The notes beneath the pieces were generated by a model. The model did no database searches. It was not told where the DNA came from and worked only from the letters and a program-made list of their open reading frames with translations. Source: Ignavibacteriales bacterium (lineage in GTDB: Bacteria > Bacteroidota > Ignavibacteria > Ignavibacteriales > Melioribacteraceae). From it: a stretch of DNA of 17,194 nucleotides. This document shows positions 7,905 through 15,529 of the stretch, in pieces. Every line of letters starts with the position of its first letter. The stretch's first letter is position 1. The DNA is taken from NCBI GenBank assembly GCA_007280825.1, contig QYQI01000085.1, positions 1 to 17,194 of the forward strand, read 5' to 3'. A program made the position numbers and the translations under genes.

Positions 7905-8396
7905 TTACAAAGTAAGTTCAAGCTGCATTTCAGTGTTGCTAAATTTTTGTTCATGTTCTAAAAGCCATTTCTTCCGCCACAATCCGCCACCATAGCCAGT
8001 TAGACTTCCATCGCTTCCAATTACACGATGGCAAGGAATGATGATCGAAATTTTATTTTGTCCGTTAGCATTTGCAACTGCTCGAATTGCTTTTTGATCA
8101 CCAAGTATTTTTGTGATCTCCATATATGATCTAGTTTCACCGTAAGGTATTTTTAATAATTCATCCCAAACCCTTTTTTGGAAATCTGTTCCTTCTGGTT
8201 GAATATTTAGTCCAAATATTTTCCTCTTACCTTTGAAATATTCATCAAGCTGTTCTACATATTTTTCAATATATGGATTCGATTTCACATCGGGATTAAA
8301 TTCTTCATCTATAAAGAACAATGATGTAATTGAGTTTTCCGTCCCGCCTATCTCAATTAATCCAATCGGAGACTTGTAAAATGTCTTATAATTCAT
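7905..8396 (-). CDS. ogt: Methylated-DNA--[protein]-cysteine S-methyltransferase (Ogt type)
   Basis: Suicide DNA repair enzyme that moves the alkyl group from O6-alkylguanine or O4-alkylthymine onto its own cysteine. The acceptor is C122 in IIPCHRVIG. Also visible are the helix-turn-helix region (about 70-117: FQKRVWDEL, GETRSYMEI), the arginine finger R105 in AIRAVANANGQN, and E147 in WLLEHE, the glutamate of the catalytic relay. The N-terminal ribonuclease H-like domain covers about 1-68. At 163 residues it is a stand-alone enzyme without the Ada regulatory domain. The start ATG is preceded by CAGG. The gene is separated by 103 bp from the sensor gene upstream and by 129 bp from the antitoxin gene downstream, so it is probably its own transcription unit. 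Confidence 0.96.
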   Translation of the reverse strand: MNYKTFYKSPIGLIEIGGTENSITSLFFIDEEFNPDVKSNPYIEKYVEQLDEYFKGKRKIFGLNIQPEGTDFQKRVWDELLKIPYGETRSYMEITKILGDQKAIRAVANANGQNKISIIIPCHRVIGSDGSLTGYGGGLWRKKWLLEHEQKFSNTEMQLELTL

Positions 8397-8428
8397 AACC
8401 TGACAAAATAAATGATCACCTACGATTC

Positions 8429-8457
8429 AACCTATTAAGCAGAGGAAGAAATGTCAA
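8429..8457 (-). promoter_or_regulatory. Promoter candidate for the methyltransferase gene
   Basis: On the minus strand a perfect TTGACA (8457-8452) is followed after 17 nt by TAGGTT (8434-8429), which matches the -10 hexamer TATAAT at three of six positions. It would give a leader of about 25-30 nt. The -35 match is good; the -10 is poor. Confidence 0.28.
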
Positions 8458-8461
8458 GCGA

Positions 8462-8479
8462 AATAATTTGTGAATTATT
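8462..8479 (-). terminator. Stem-loop downstream of the sensor protein gene
   Basis: AATAATT (8462-8468) and AATTATT (8473-8479) form a perfect 7-bp stem with a 4-nt loop, about 20 nt past the stop codon of the sensor gene. All pairs are A-T and no U-tract follows, so termination is doubtful. Confidence 0.25.
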
Positions 8480-8499
8480 AAATGCAGTTAGAAATGAAA

Positions 8500-11400
8500 T
8501 CATGTAAAGAGAGTTTTTAATACTTCCATTAATTTATCTCTTAATAATGGTTTAGAAACAAAATCATTGAATCCGGCTGCAATAAAACTATCGCGAGCAC
8601 CGGGTAATAGATATGCGGTCGATGCAATGACCGGAACATTTTTATAACCGGGCATCTTCTGAATAATTCTTAATGCATCTAGTCCGTTATACTCTCCTTG
8701 TAAATTAATATCCATTACAAGGAAATCGAATTTTTTTGTTTTGAGAAGAGGCAATGCACTTTCAAAACTTGGAGCGAATTCAATATTCTTAAGGTCTTTC
8801 ATCTGACTCTTAAACAGCATTTGTGAATCAACTTGATCTTCAAAGTAGAGACATGTAAGCTGTGTGAGATCTAACGGTTTCTTCTCTATTGAGACTGAAG
8901 ACGGAGTAGAAACTTTTTCTGGTTGTTTGCTGCTAACTTTTTGTTGAGGAACAGTTTCCACTTCTAATTTTTTCGTATCATTAATAACTAACTTAAGCGG
9001 TATTACCAATGCAAATCCAATCGGATCAGCATCTTTAGTAATCGTTTCTTTCCTAATTGATAATAAATCAATCAATTTTTTGGCGAGTTTAACAGAGAAT
9101 CGTGAGAAGCCGTAATTTCTTCTGGTCATATTCTCTTCATCCGCGAAAATATCATTAAATGCTTTTAACAAGTAAGGAGTAATTGTTTCAGAAGTATCCT
9201 TAATGCTGACTGCGCAGTAATTATCCTGATAAACAGAAGCCGAAAGAAATATTTTGTCTTCTTTGGTAATCTGGATTGCAAATTTGATAAATAAGCTTAG
9301 TAATGAAACGATCTTCTGCCGATCTGTTTCGATTTCCAATGCAGAAGAAATCTTGCCATATGAAAGTTCAACTTTTTTATCTTCAGCGGTTTTCTTAGTA
9401 TTCTCTTTAAGTTCATTTAACATATCTACGAACTTGATATGTTCGGACTTAAGTTTTACAACTTTCTGTTCAAGTGTTGAGTATTCAACGGCGTTATCCA
9501 TAATCTGAAGAAGTAATTTTTGATTTTGTTTTATAATATCAACAGCTTCTTTTTGTTCTTCATTTGGTTTTTGAATGCTTTCTCCGAGCTCTTGTGTAAA
9601 ACCGAGTATCACATTAATTGGTGTTAGAAGCTCATGAAAAACATTTGAAAGAAACGGAGGATCAATCTTCTCGATGGAATCTTCTTGGGTTTTCTTTACA
9701 TCTTTAGTTATAACTGGTTCATCAATCGGTTTGATAACCCAACAGAATGAATCTATATCGCCGCTGAAATTTTTTATAGGTGTTGCAATCGAATTAGTCT
9801 TAACAAATATTCCGGAAGGTTTTTTTATTTCAACATCTAAAATGGTCGGTTTCAGAATTCCAGAATGAAAAATATTTTTATTTATCTTAGCACGATCATC
9901 ATCTGCGACGAGAGAAATAAAAGGACGTGTCTCCAAATCTTTTTTTGAGTAGCCAAAGCGTTTTGATACCGGTTCATTAATTTCAGTAATAAAACCATCT
10001 TTGTCAGTTATAATTACCGGATCGCTTGTATTATCAAATGCTGATTCTAAAATCTGAGTTCTTTTTTTAGACTCTGCTTGTTCGGAAACATTCCTTACAA
10101 GATTTAGATGTGATTTCTTCCCTCTAAACTCAATTGAAGATCTTCTTAATTCAACCAAAACAGAAGTGCCGTCATTCTTCTTATGTCTCCACGGTCCGCT
10201 GTAACTTCCCTGAACAATTTTACTATCACCGGTTTGAATCAATGTTTGGATATCTTCGGGAGCGTAAAGATCTGTCAGATCCATATTTAAAAAATCGTTT
10301 CGTTTATAACCATATAATTTTAATGCTGCATCGTTCACATCAAGAAATTTTAAATTCTCTATATCATAGATAAACATGGCTTCTGGTAAATGTTCAATTA
10401 ATGCTTCGTACATTTTTGCTTTTGTTTCTATCTGTTGATCCGCATCCAGTTTTTGAGTTATAATAATCTGCGTCCCGTAAAATTCACCGTTCAGATCAAA
10501 TATTTTCTTAAAGCTTACTTCTGTATTAAGTTGAGCTTTTTCTACAAATAAGTAATTGGTTTTTACGTCCGGATGTCTATCTGCATTTTTCAGATAATTT
10601 TCGAATTGAGATATAAATCCCTTTTCAAATATTTTACTTAAATCCATCAGCGATAAATCTACTTTATCATTGAGGTTTAACAGACGGACAAACTCTTTGC
10701 TGTAAGATGTTATTTTAAAATTTTTGTCTATTAATAGAATAGCAACAGGCAAATCCTTAAATATAAAATTACCCGATTCAATTTTAGTCTCTTGAATGTG
10801 ATGTTCTTTCTTTTGTGAAAATCCGATAATTGCAACAACGTTATTATCAAGATCGCATAAAGGAAATTCTACAATAGAAATATTTCTATTAGTACCGCTT
10901 GTAACGGGAGTAACAATGCCTTCAAATATTACTGAATTTGTAGAATCAATAATGTATGAATCAACTGTTTTATAAAGATTTACCAAATATTTCGGAAGGT
11001 AATCCTGTTCGTTTTTGTTTTCTAATTGATTGGACTTAAATCCTAACGAATCTGCGTATTTATCATTTACCAAAACTAATTTTCCGGATGACTCTTTAAT
11101 CCAGAAATAACCATCAAGTTCATTTATATCTTTTTGAACTTTTGCTTTTTCAATAAATGAGAAAGGATAATTAAGCTTGATTTTATTTACGATCGAAACA
11201 ATCCTTTTATCATAAGCGATCTTTTCGAGTTCCGAAGTAGATATCCAAAATTTTTGTGTCTCGGTTGTATTTTTGACAAATGATTCGTGATTAAGATTTA
11301 TCAGGAAGTAAACATTATTTTCACTACGCAAAGGTGAGAATACAACTTCAAAATTATATTTAACTTTATCTATTTCAAGATCTATCATATCTCTTACGGG

Positions 11401-11625
11401 AGTATCATATTTTCTTACATCAATGAACATTCTTTGAAGTGTTAGTAATTTTACTTCATCAAAAAGTTCGAAGAAATTAGATTGCGGATTTATTGAAGGT
11501 AATATTTTTTTAAAATCATTACTGAAGGCAATAACTCGCCCTGTTTTATCAATAATTAAACTGGGAGATATATTAGGGCTATCTATCAGAGTTTTATATT
11601 TTGTTTCGCTGTTCATAATCATCAA
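8500..11625 (-). CDS. Multi-PAS hybrid histidine kinase-like protein with degenerate ATPase domain
   Basis: A 1041-residue cytoplasmic signalling protein; no membrane segment is visible. Five PAS-like domains lie at about 10-115, 160-272, 288-395, 405-518 and 523-640, the fourth and fifth being the clearest. Then comes a HisKA dimerisation domain with H664 in FHELLTPIN, an intact H-box. The following ATPase region (about 735-885) aligns along its length but lacks key motifs: the N-box reads KFAIQIT, with Phe782 where Asn is expected; G1 reads DTSETI (810-815) instead of DxGxG; G2 reads GFSRFSV (839-845). After a Ser/Pro/Lys linker (about 885-918) a receiver domain (about 922-1041) has E929/D930, phosphoacceptor D972, T1003 and K1025, all intact. 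The frame opens with TTG at 11625, but ATG at 11622 or 11616 is more likely. There is no gap to the upstream lipoprotein gene, so translation is probably coupled. Whether it autophosphorylates is doubtful. Confidence 0.93.
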   Translation of the reverse strand: MMIMNSETKYKTLIDSPNISPSLIIDKTGRVIAFSNDFKKILPSINPQSNFFELFDEVKLLTLQRMFIDVRKYDTPVRDMIDLEIDKVKYNFEVVFSPLRSENNVYFLINLNHESFVKNTTETQKFWISTSELEKIAYDKRIVSIVNKIKLNYPFSFIEKAKVQKDINELDGYFWIKESSGKLVLVNDKYADSLGFKSNQLENKNEQDYLPKYLVNLYKTVDSYIIDSTNSVIFEGIVTPVTSGTNRNISIVEFPLCDLDNNVVAIIGFSQKKEHHIQETKIESGNFIFKDLPVAILLIDKNFKITSYSKEFVRLLNLNDKVDLSLMDLSKIFEKGFISQFENYLKNADRHPDVKTNYLFVEKAQLNTEVSFKKIFDLNGEFYGTQIIITQKLDADQQIETKAKMYEALIEHLPEAMFIYDIENLKFLDVNDAALKLYGYKRNDFLNMDLTDLYAPEDIQTLIQTGDSKIVQGSYSGPWRHKKNDGTSVLVELRRSSIEFRGKKSHLNLVRNVSEQAESKKRTQILESAFDNTSDPVIITDKDGFITEINEPVSKRFGYSKKDLETRPFISLVADDDRAKINKNIFHSGILKPTILDVEIKKPSGIFVKTNSIATPIKNFSGDIDSFCWVIKPIDEPVITKDVKKTQEDSIEKIDPPFLSNVFHELLTPINVILGFTQELGESIQKPNEEQKEAVDIIKQNQKLLLQIMDNAVEYSTLEQKVVKLKSEHIKFVDMLNELKENTKKTAEDKKVELSYGKISSALEIETDRQKIVSLLSLFIKFAIQITKEDKIFLSASVYQDNYCAVSIKDTSETITPYLLKAFNDIFADEENMTRRNYGFSRFSVKLAKKLIDLLSIRKETITKDADPIGFALVIPLKLVINDTKKLEVETVPQQKVSSKQPEKVSTPSSVSIEKKPLDLTQLTCLYFEDQVDSQMLFKSQMKDLKNIEFAPSFESALPLLKTKKFDFLVMDINLQGEYNGLDALRIIQKMPGYKNVPVIASTAYLLPGARDSFIAAGFNDFVSKPLLRDKLMEVLKTLFT

Positions 11626-12879
11626 TTAAGGAAATCGGAGTATAGCTGAATATGGTGTATAAACTTTATTATCGAGCTTTTGCCTGACTCTATAGGAATA
11701 TGTTTTACCGCTATTAATTGTTCGATCGATAAACTCAAAAACATCTGAAGCCGTACTCCCGATCTCTATAAATTGACCATCCGGTTCTACCTTTCTTTCA
11801 ATCACCGTTCCTTTAGAAAGATTCTTACTGTTATCAGTCCACGTTAATTTTAGAGCGGGGCCCGACAAAGGAAAAGCGTTTAAATTTGTCGGAGGTAAAA
11901 CGTCAGTGTAATAAGTAGAAATAGATACTTCGTTTGAATAACCACTTTGAGTTGTTGGTGTGAAATAAGCTATACGATATTTATAAGAGTTACTAGCAGT
12001 AACAGAATTATCTATATACTCAGTAACATTAGATCCCGTAATCGAAAGAACTTTATAATTATTTGTAAATGGATCTGTTCTTTCAATTTGAAAACCTAGT
12101 TCGTTAACAACAAAATCAACCCATGTTAATCGTACTAAATTTGTCCCGGTTGCTTCTGCTTGTAAATTCCATGGACCACCGGGTAGACTGCTTGTACTTA
12201 TCTCATTACTATATTCAGAAGAACCGGATTCATTGATGGTTCTAACTTTATAGAAATAATCAATATATGGAGATAAATTGCCATCGGTTGTACTAATTGT
12301 ATTTACAGGTAGTGTTTTAATTTTTCTATAGTCTACTACTGTACCGTTGCCAAGGTCTCTTCTCCATAATTCAAAACTGGTTTCGTTTATTGAATTATCA
12401 TTCCATTTAAGAGTGACTGAGAAATCATTTATTCGTGTTAATAAGAGACTTGATGGAGCAATTGGTACCTTATCCTTAACAAAAATATTTTCTTGTAATT
12501 TACTTTCTTTAGACTTACCGATTGTATTAAAAACTTTCAAAGAATAATTAATTCGAGTGTGAATTAAAGTTGAATCAACTTCGAGATAGATTATAGGATC
12601 AGTCCCATCGGTATTTTGTGTATATTTTTTTACAAAAATTTTATTTACATACAGTTCATAAAAAGAAAGTCCTTGTCCACTGGGACCATCGGCTGCCTGA
12701 TAATTAATCGTATTTTTCCCGACTTTAACCGTGTCATTAGTCTTTGGACTCCAAACATCAATTGTAGGTGTGGTAGAAGTTTGAGTATCAGTAATTGATT
12801 CGACACAACCGAATGTAATTGCTAATAGAAGGAAAAGAATAGGCTGAGTAAATTTCTTTATATAACTGATCAATTTCAT
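11626..12879 (-). CDS. Predicted surface lipoprotein with Ig-like and three fibronectin type III domains
   Basis: A 417-residue exported protein. Residues 1-24 form a signal peptide (basic start, LISYIKKF; hydrophobic core PILFLLLAITFG), and C25 is the likely lipidated residue, although the lipobox (TFGC) is not canonical. After a Thr/Ser-rich spacer comes an Ig-like domain (about 37-130). Three FN3 domains follow (about 138-231, 233-323 and 328-416), each with the WxD/N and YxYxV/Y-type core residues, for example LKWNDNSINETSFELWRR and YKYRIAYF. FN3 repeats in bacterial envelope proteins commonly bind glycans or act as spacers; no enzyme domain is present. The TAA stop is adjacent to the sensor gene start, which implies coexpression. 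AAAGAGA lies before the ATG. Confidence 0.85.
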   Translation of the reverse strand: MKLISYIKKFTQPILFLLLAITFGCVESITDTQTSTTPTIDVWSPKTNDTVKVGKNTINYQAADGPSGQGLSFYELYVNKIFVKKYTQNTDGTDPIIYLEVDSTLIHTRINYSLKVFNTIGKSKESKLQENIFVKDKVPIAPSSLLLTRINDFSVTLKWNDNSINETSFELWRRDLGNGTVVDYRKIKTLPVNTISTTDGNLSPYIDYFYKVRTINESGSSEYSNEISTSSLPGGPWNLQAEATGTNLVRLTWVDFVVNELGFQIERTDPFTNNYKVLSITGSNVTEYIDNSVTASNSYKYRIAYFTPTTQSGYSNEVSISTYYTDVLPPTNLNAFPLSGPALKLTWTDNSKNLSKGTVIERKVEPDGQFIEIGSTASDVFEFIDRTINSGKTYSYRVRQKLDNKVYTPYSAILRFP

Positions 12880-12987
12880 TATTTCTCTTTGAATGATTTT
12901 TTTACAATATTCAATTTAATAAATGGATATCAGTTTTGATAATTATTATTAAAAATGATTAGACTTTTAATAGTACTTACACAACTG

Positions 12988-13019
12988 CAAATTATACAAA
13001 AAAGAATAATTCTGTTTAA
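12988..13019 (-). promoter_or_regulatory. Promoter candidate for the lipoprotein-sensor gene pair
   Basis: On the minus strand TTAAAC (13019-13014), a 17-nt spacer, then TATAATTTG (12996-12988) resemble a promoter combining a perfect TATAAT with a trailing TTTG. It lies within the 246-bp gap (12880-13125) upstream of the lipoprotein ATG and would give a leader of about 105 nt. The gap holds no other gene that I can support and no clear terminator. Confidence 0.35.
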
Positions 13020-13125
13020 AAATATTGGCAAGCTTTTTTGGCTGGTATTCCCTTTTATGTTCTAAGGTGAAAAGCGCCATTGCAATTGTAAGATGACTTA
13101 TCAGTGTTGAAATAAATTTTAGTCT

Positions 13126-15024
13126 TTAACTGCCAATGTTATCAAAATCTATTAACAACGAACGTGTTTCATGTGCTTCCATTTTATCTAAATAGAAGTA
13201 AATAGTTTTGGAATCACTATCTAACTTATATTTTGGAATCTTAGTATTAATTATATCAGATGAAACAGAAACATTTTTTACTCTTTTATTAAAATTTACC
13301 TGTACAATTAAGTCAGTTGCTCTTTCATCACGGGGATTATTTAACTCAACAGCAATTCTTCTTTTACTTCTAGTTTCATAACGGACTTCAACACCCAAGC
13401 GGTGAACCCACCAACTTCCTAATTCTTGAAGTGAAGTGACCCAAATTTTCTTGCTCTTTGCATAATTAACTATATCTTTTATAACCGAGGAATATTGTGG
13501 CTGTAATTGATAATCAGTATGAACTTTAAAAACATAAAGTCCACCTTCAAATAACACACGATCAATATCTTCTTCGTAAGTATATCTTTGAAATGCAGGA
13601 TTTACTAAACCATAATTGCGAACAACTTCATAATCATCGCGCGCTGTTTTGGTAATTATCATGATCGGTTTATTATTTCTTATACGTATTTCAGGAACAG
13701 AACGGTCAGTTAGTGAATCAGTGACCAAGAATTCATAATTTAGCTGAGACATAGATTGTAACGTATTATCATCATAATAACCATTCAAAGGCATTAATGC
13801 TTTTACAGTTTTTCCTGATACTTTCTTTAACGTATCAGCTACAAATTTTAAGGTAGAGTATTGGACTTCTTTGCTAAAAAGTTTATTGACCGTATCATCT
13901 GCAGATTCAAGAAATCCAATATCAACAATAGCGCCAAGATCTCCTTTTTTTGCAATTGATTTTAACAATCCGGGATTTTGTTTTGCAAGTAATGGATCAA
14001 CAAAGATAGTTGTAGGGGATTTAGTAAAGCTTAAAACATTACCAAGATAATTAATATTTTCAGGCTGTTCTTTTACTGTTGGAACTATTATCATAGCCGC
14101 ATCATAAGAAGTAGGCCAATCATTTATGAAAGCTGTAGGTTGATAAATAAGCCAGTTAACTGAATTGTTGAAAAGTCTTTCGAAGTAGACATAATCTTTT
14201 TGAACACCAAGAACGGAATTTAATTCAAAACCATACCAAACAAATCTGCCTTTACCGTAACTACCGTATGCTATGCCTGCACTCTTCTGAATTTCTTCTC
14301 TAACAAGCCCCGCTTCCCTTCTGAAATCATACCAGAAACTAACTTGTGTTGTACGCGGTTCTAATACTTCTGCATAAATAGGTCTATCCCAAGTGGCGAT
14401 CTTAAGAGCATATCCGGTAGGAATTTGTGCAGTAAGTGGTAAATTGCCTCGTAGTGTGTGAACTTTATATAATTCTTCCGGTTTAATTTCTCTGTTAAAG
14501 TTCATACCAAAAACTTCTTTGAAAAAATCCCATCCTCTCCACTTACCTTCATCTGAATATGTTGCAGGACCGCCAGTAACGAACAAACTACCACCATTTT
14601 CTACATAGCGTTTTAATTGCATAATTTCTTTGTCGGATAATGATTTTGAACCGGGAAGAACGATCATCTTATAATTAAAGTGTTCACCTAATTCAATAGT
14701 CTGATCTGAGATAACATCATAATCTAATTTTGAATTTTTGATAAATTTTTTCCAAGTATCAACATTATCTCTTAACCAAGTACTTCCTGAAGGAAGCATA
14801 ATTTCGGTATACTTTGAATAAAGTATTCCTGCCTTTTCTTTTTTCTCATCGGTTAAAAACTTAAGGTTATTTTTTGTAGGCAGGATTTCTTTCAGTTCGT
14901 AATTACCGTATATATTTTTTACGATGAGTAAAAAAACAAGAAAAGCGGTGATAAGTAATACCAATCCGCTTAAGAAAATAATAAGGTAATTAACTTTAAG
15001 CCCTTTGGCTTCTCTTACCGCCAC
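13126..15024 (-). CDS. Membrane-anchored GATase1-like / NodB-like protein, probable pseudo-deacetylase
   Basis: A 632-residue protein anchored by one N-terminal membrane helix (about 12-36); the basic N-terminus predicts the rest to be periplasmic. Residues about 66-295 form a GATase1-like Rossmann domain (MIVLPGSKSLSDKEIMQLKR, ENGGSLFVTGGPA, YGKGRFVWYGFEL). Residues about 305-540 align with the NodB polysaccharide deacetylase fold: TIFVDPLLAKQNPGLLKSI, KKGDLG, PLNGYYDDNTLQSMSQLNYE and the closing VTSLQELGSWW. The usual TFDDG is replaced by VPTVK (314-318), and the HxxxH metal motif is replaced by VDIGF (367-371). Only H502 near the last motif remains. A beta-rich domain ends the protein (about 545-632). 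It starts with GTG, overlapping the upstream gene by 10 nt; AAGAGGA 9 nt before the GTG supports this start. The layout resembles part of PelA without its hydrolase domain. A glycan-binding or scaffold role in export is inferred. Confidence 0.78.
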   Translation of the reverse strand: MAVREAKGLKVNYLIIFLSGLVLLITAFLVFLLIVKNIYGNYELKEILPTKNNLKFLTDEKKEKAGILYSKYTEIMLPSGSTWLRDNVDTWKKFIKNSKLDYDVISDQTIELGEHFNYKMIVLPGSKSLSDKEIMQLKRYVENGGSLFVTGGPATYSDEGKWRGWDFFKEVFGMNFNREIKPEELYKVHTLRGNLPLTAQIPTGYALKIATWDRPIYAEVLEPRTTQVSFWYDFRREAGLVREEIQKSAGIAYGSYGKGRFVWYGFELNSVLGVQKDYVYFERLFNNSVNWLIYQPTAFINDWPTSYDAAMIIVPTVKEQPENINYLGNVLSFTKSPTTIFVDPLLAKQNPGLLKSIAKKGDLGAIVDIGFLESADDTVNKLFSKEVQYSTLKFVADTLKKVSGKTVKALMPLNGYYDDNTLQSMSQLNYEFLVTDSLTDRSVPEIRIRNNKPIMIITKTARDDYEVVRNYGLVNPAFQRYTYEEDIDRVLFEGGLYVFKVHTDYQLQPQYSSVIKDIVNYAKSKKIWVTSLQELGSWWVHRLGVEVRYETRSKRRIAVELNNPRDERATDLIVQVNFNKRVKNVSVSSDIINTKIPKYKLDSDSKTIYFYLDKMEAHETRSLLIDFDNIGS

Positions 15025-15503
15025 CTTAGATTATCCTCTTGTTTACGATCTTGACGTGTTGGTTCAACATAACCTTCATTAGTATAACGCATATATTTCT
15101 TCTTAGAGCCTGATGTCGAACGTTCAGATTCGTTAGTTCGAGCATTTTCACCAGTTCCTCTTTGGCCATTTGTCGGAGCCGAACCAACGAAAGTAGGTTG
15201 CTCAGGACCGCGCGATTGTTCTTCTTGCGGAATATATGCAGGTTGACGCTGATACTCATAACCATATTCCTGTTGAGGAGATTGCGGTTCGAATGTTCTT
15301 CTCTCTGGTGTAAATGCTCTTTGCTCTTGCATTAAAGGTGCAGGAGCTACAAGTTCGGCAGGAATTGCAGAAGGCTGCGCAGCTTGAGCTGTGATACCTT
15401 TACGTTCCCTAACCTTATAGAGGATATATGCACCAACAGCAAGAATAAAGGTTGAGATAGTTGCGACCAAAATGATTAATGAAAGTATAGGAATTAATTC
15501 CAT
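15015..15503 (-). CDS. Small single-pass membrane protein with Pro/Gln-rich tail, function unknown
   Basis: A 162-residue protein that I do not recognise. Residues 3-30 form one membrane helix (LIPILSLIILVATISTFIL), followed by KVRERKG, so the tail should lie in the cytoplasm. Residues about 40-130 are low-complexity, rich in Pro, Gln, Glu and Ala, and probably disordered. The last 30 residues are highly charged with aromatic residues (KKKYMRYTNEGYVEPTR, ending NLRWR) and may be a docking motif. It lies 26 bp after the glycosyltransferase gene, with AGAGG 6 nt before the ATG, and overlaps the next gene by 10 nt. By position it could be a synthase accessory subunit, analogous to PgaD, without detectable similarity to it. 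Confidence 0.75.
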   Translation of the reverse strand: MELIPILSLIILVATISTFILAVGAYILYKVRERKGITAQAAQPSAIPAELVAPAPLMQEQRAFTPERRTFEPQSPQQEYGYEYQRQPAYIPQEEQSRGPEQPTFVGSAPTNGQRGTGENARTNESERSTSGSKKKYMRYTNEGYVEPTRQDRKQEDNLRWR

Positions 15504-15529
15504 ATTAACCTCTGTTAAGTCTTTTCATT

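Noticed and set aside
355..12798. Numerous plus-strand frames of 60-125 codons across the gene-dense part of the window
   Set aside because: All lie opposite strongly supported minus-strand genes, lack family motifs, and show the Ser/Leu/Phe-rich composition typical of antisense shadows.
12967..13080. A 37-codon minus-strand frame (begins MALFTLEHKREYQP) in the gap before the lipoprotein gene
   Set aside because: No Shine-Dalgarno sequence, no family recognised, and it overlaps the best promoter candidate. A gene remnant cannot be excluded.
15026..15265. A 79-codon minus-strand frame inside the small membrane protein gene
   Set aside because: It is an alternate frame of the 162-residue gene, which has a good ribosome site, a membrane helix and operon-like spacing.
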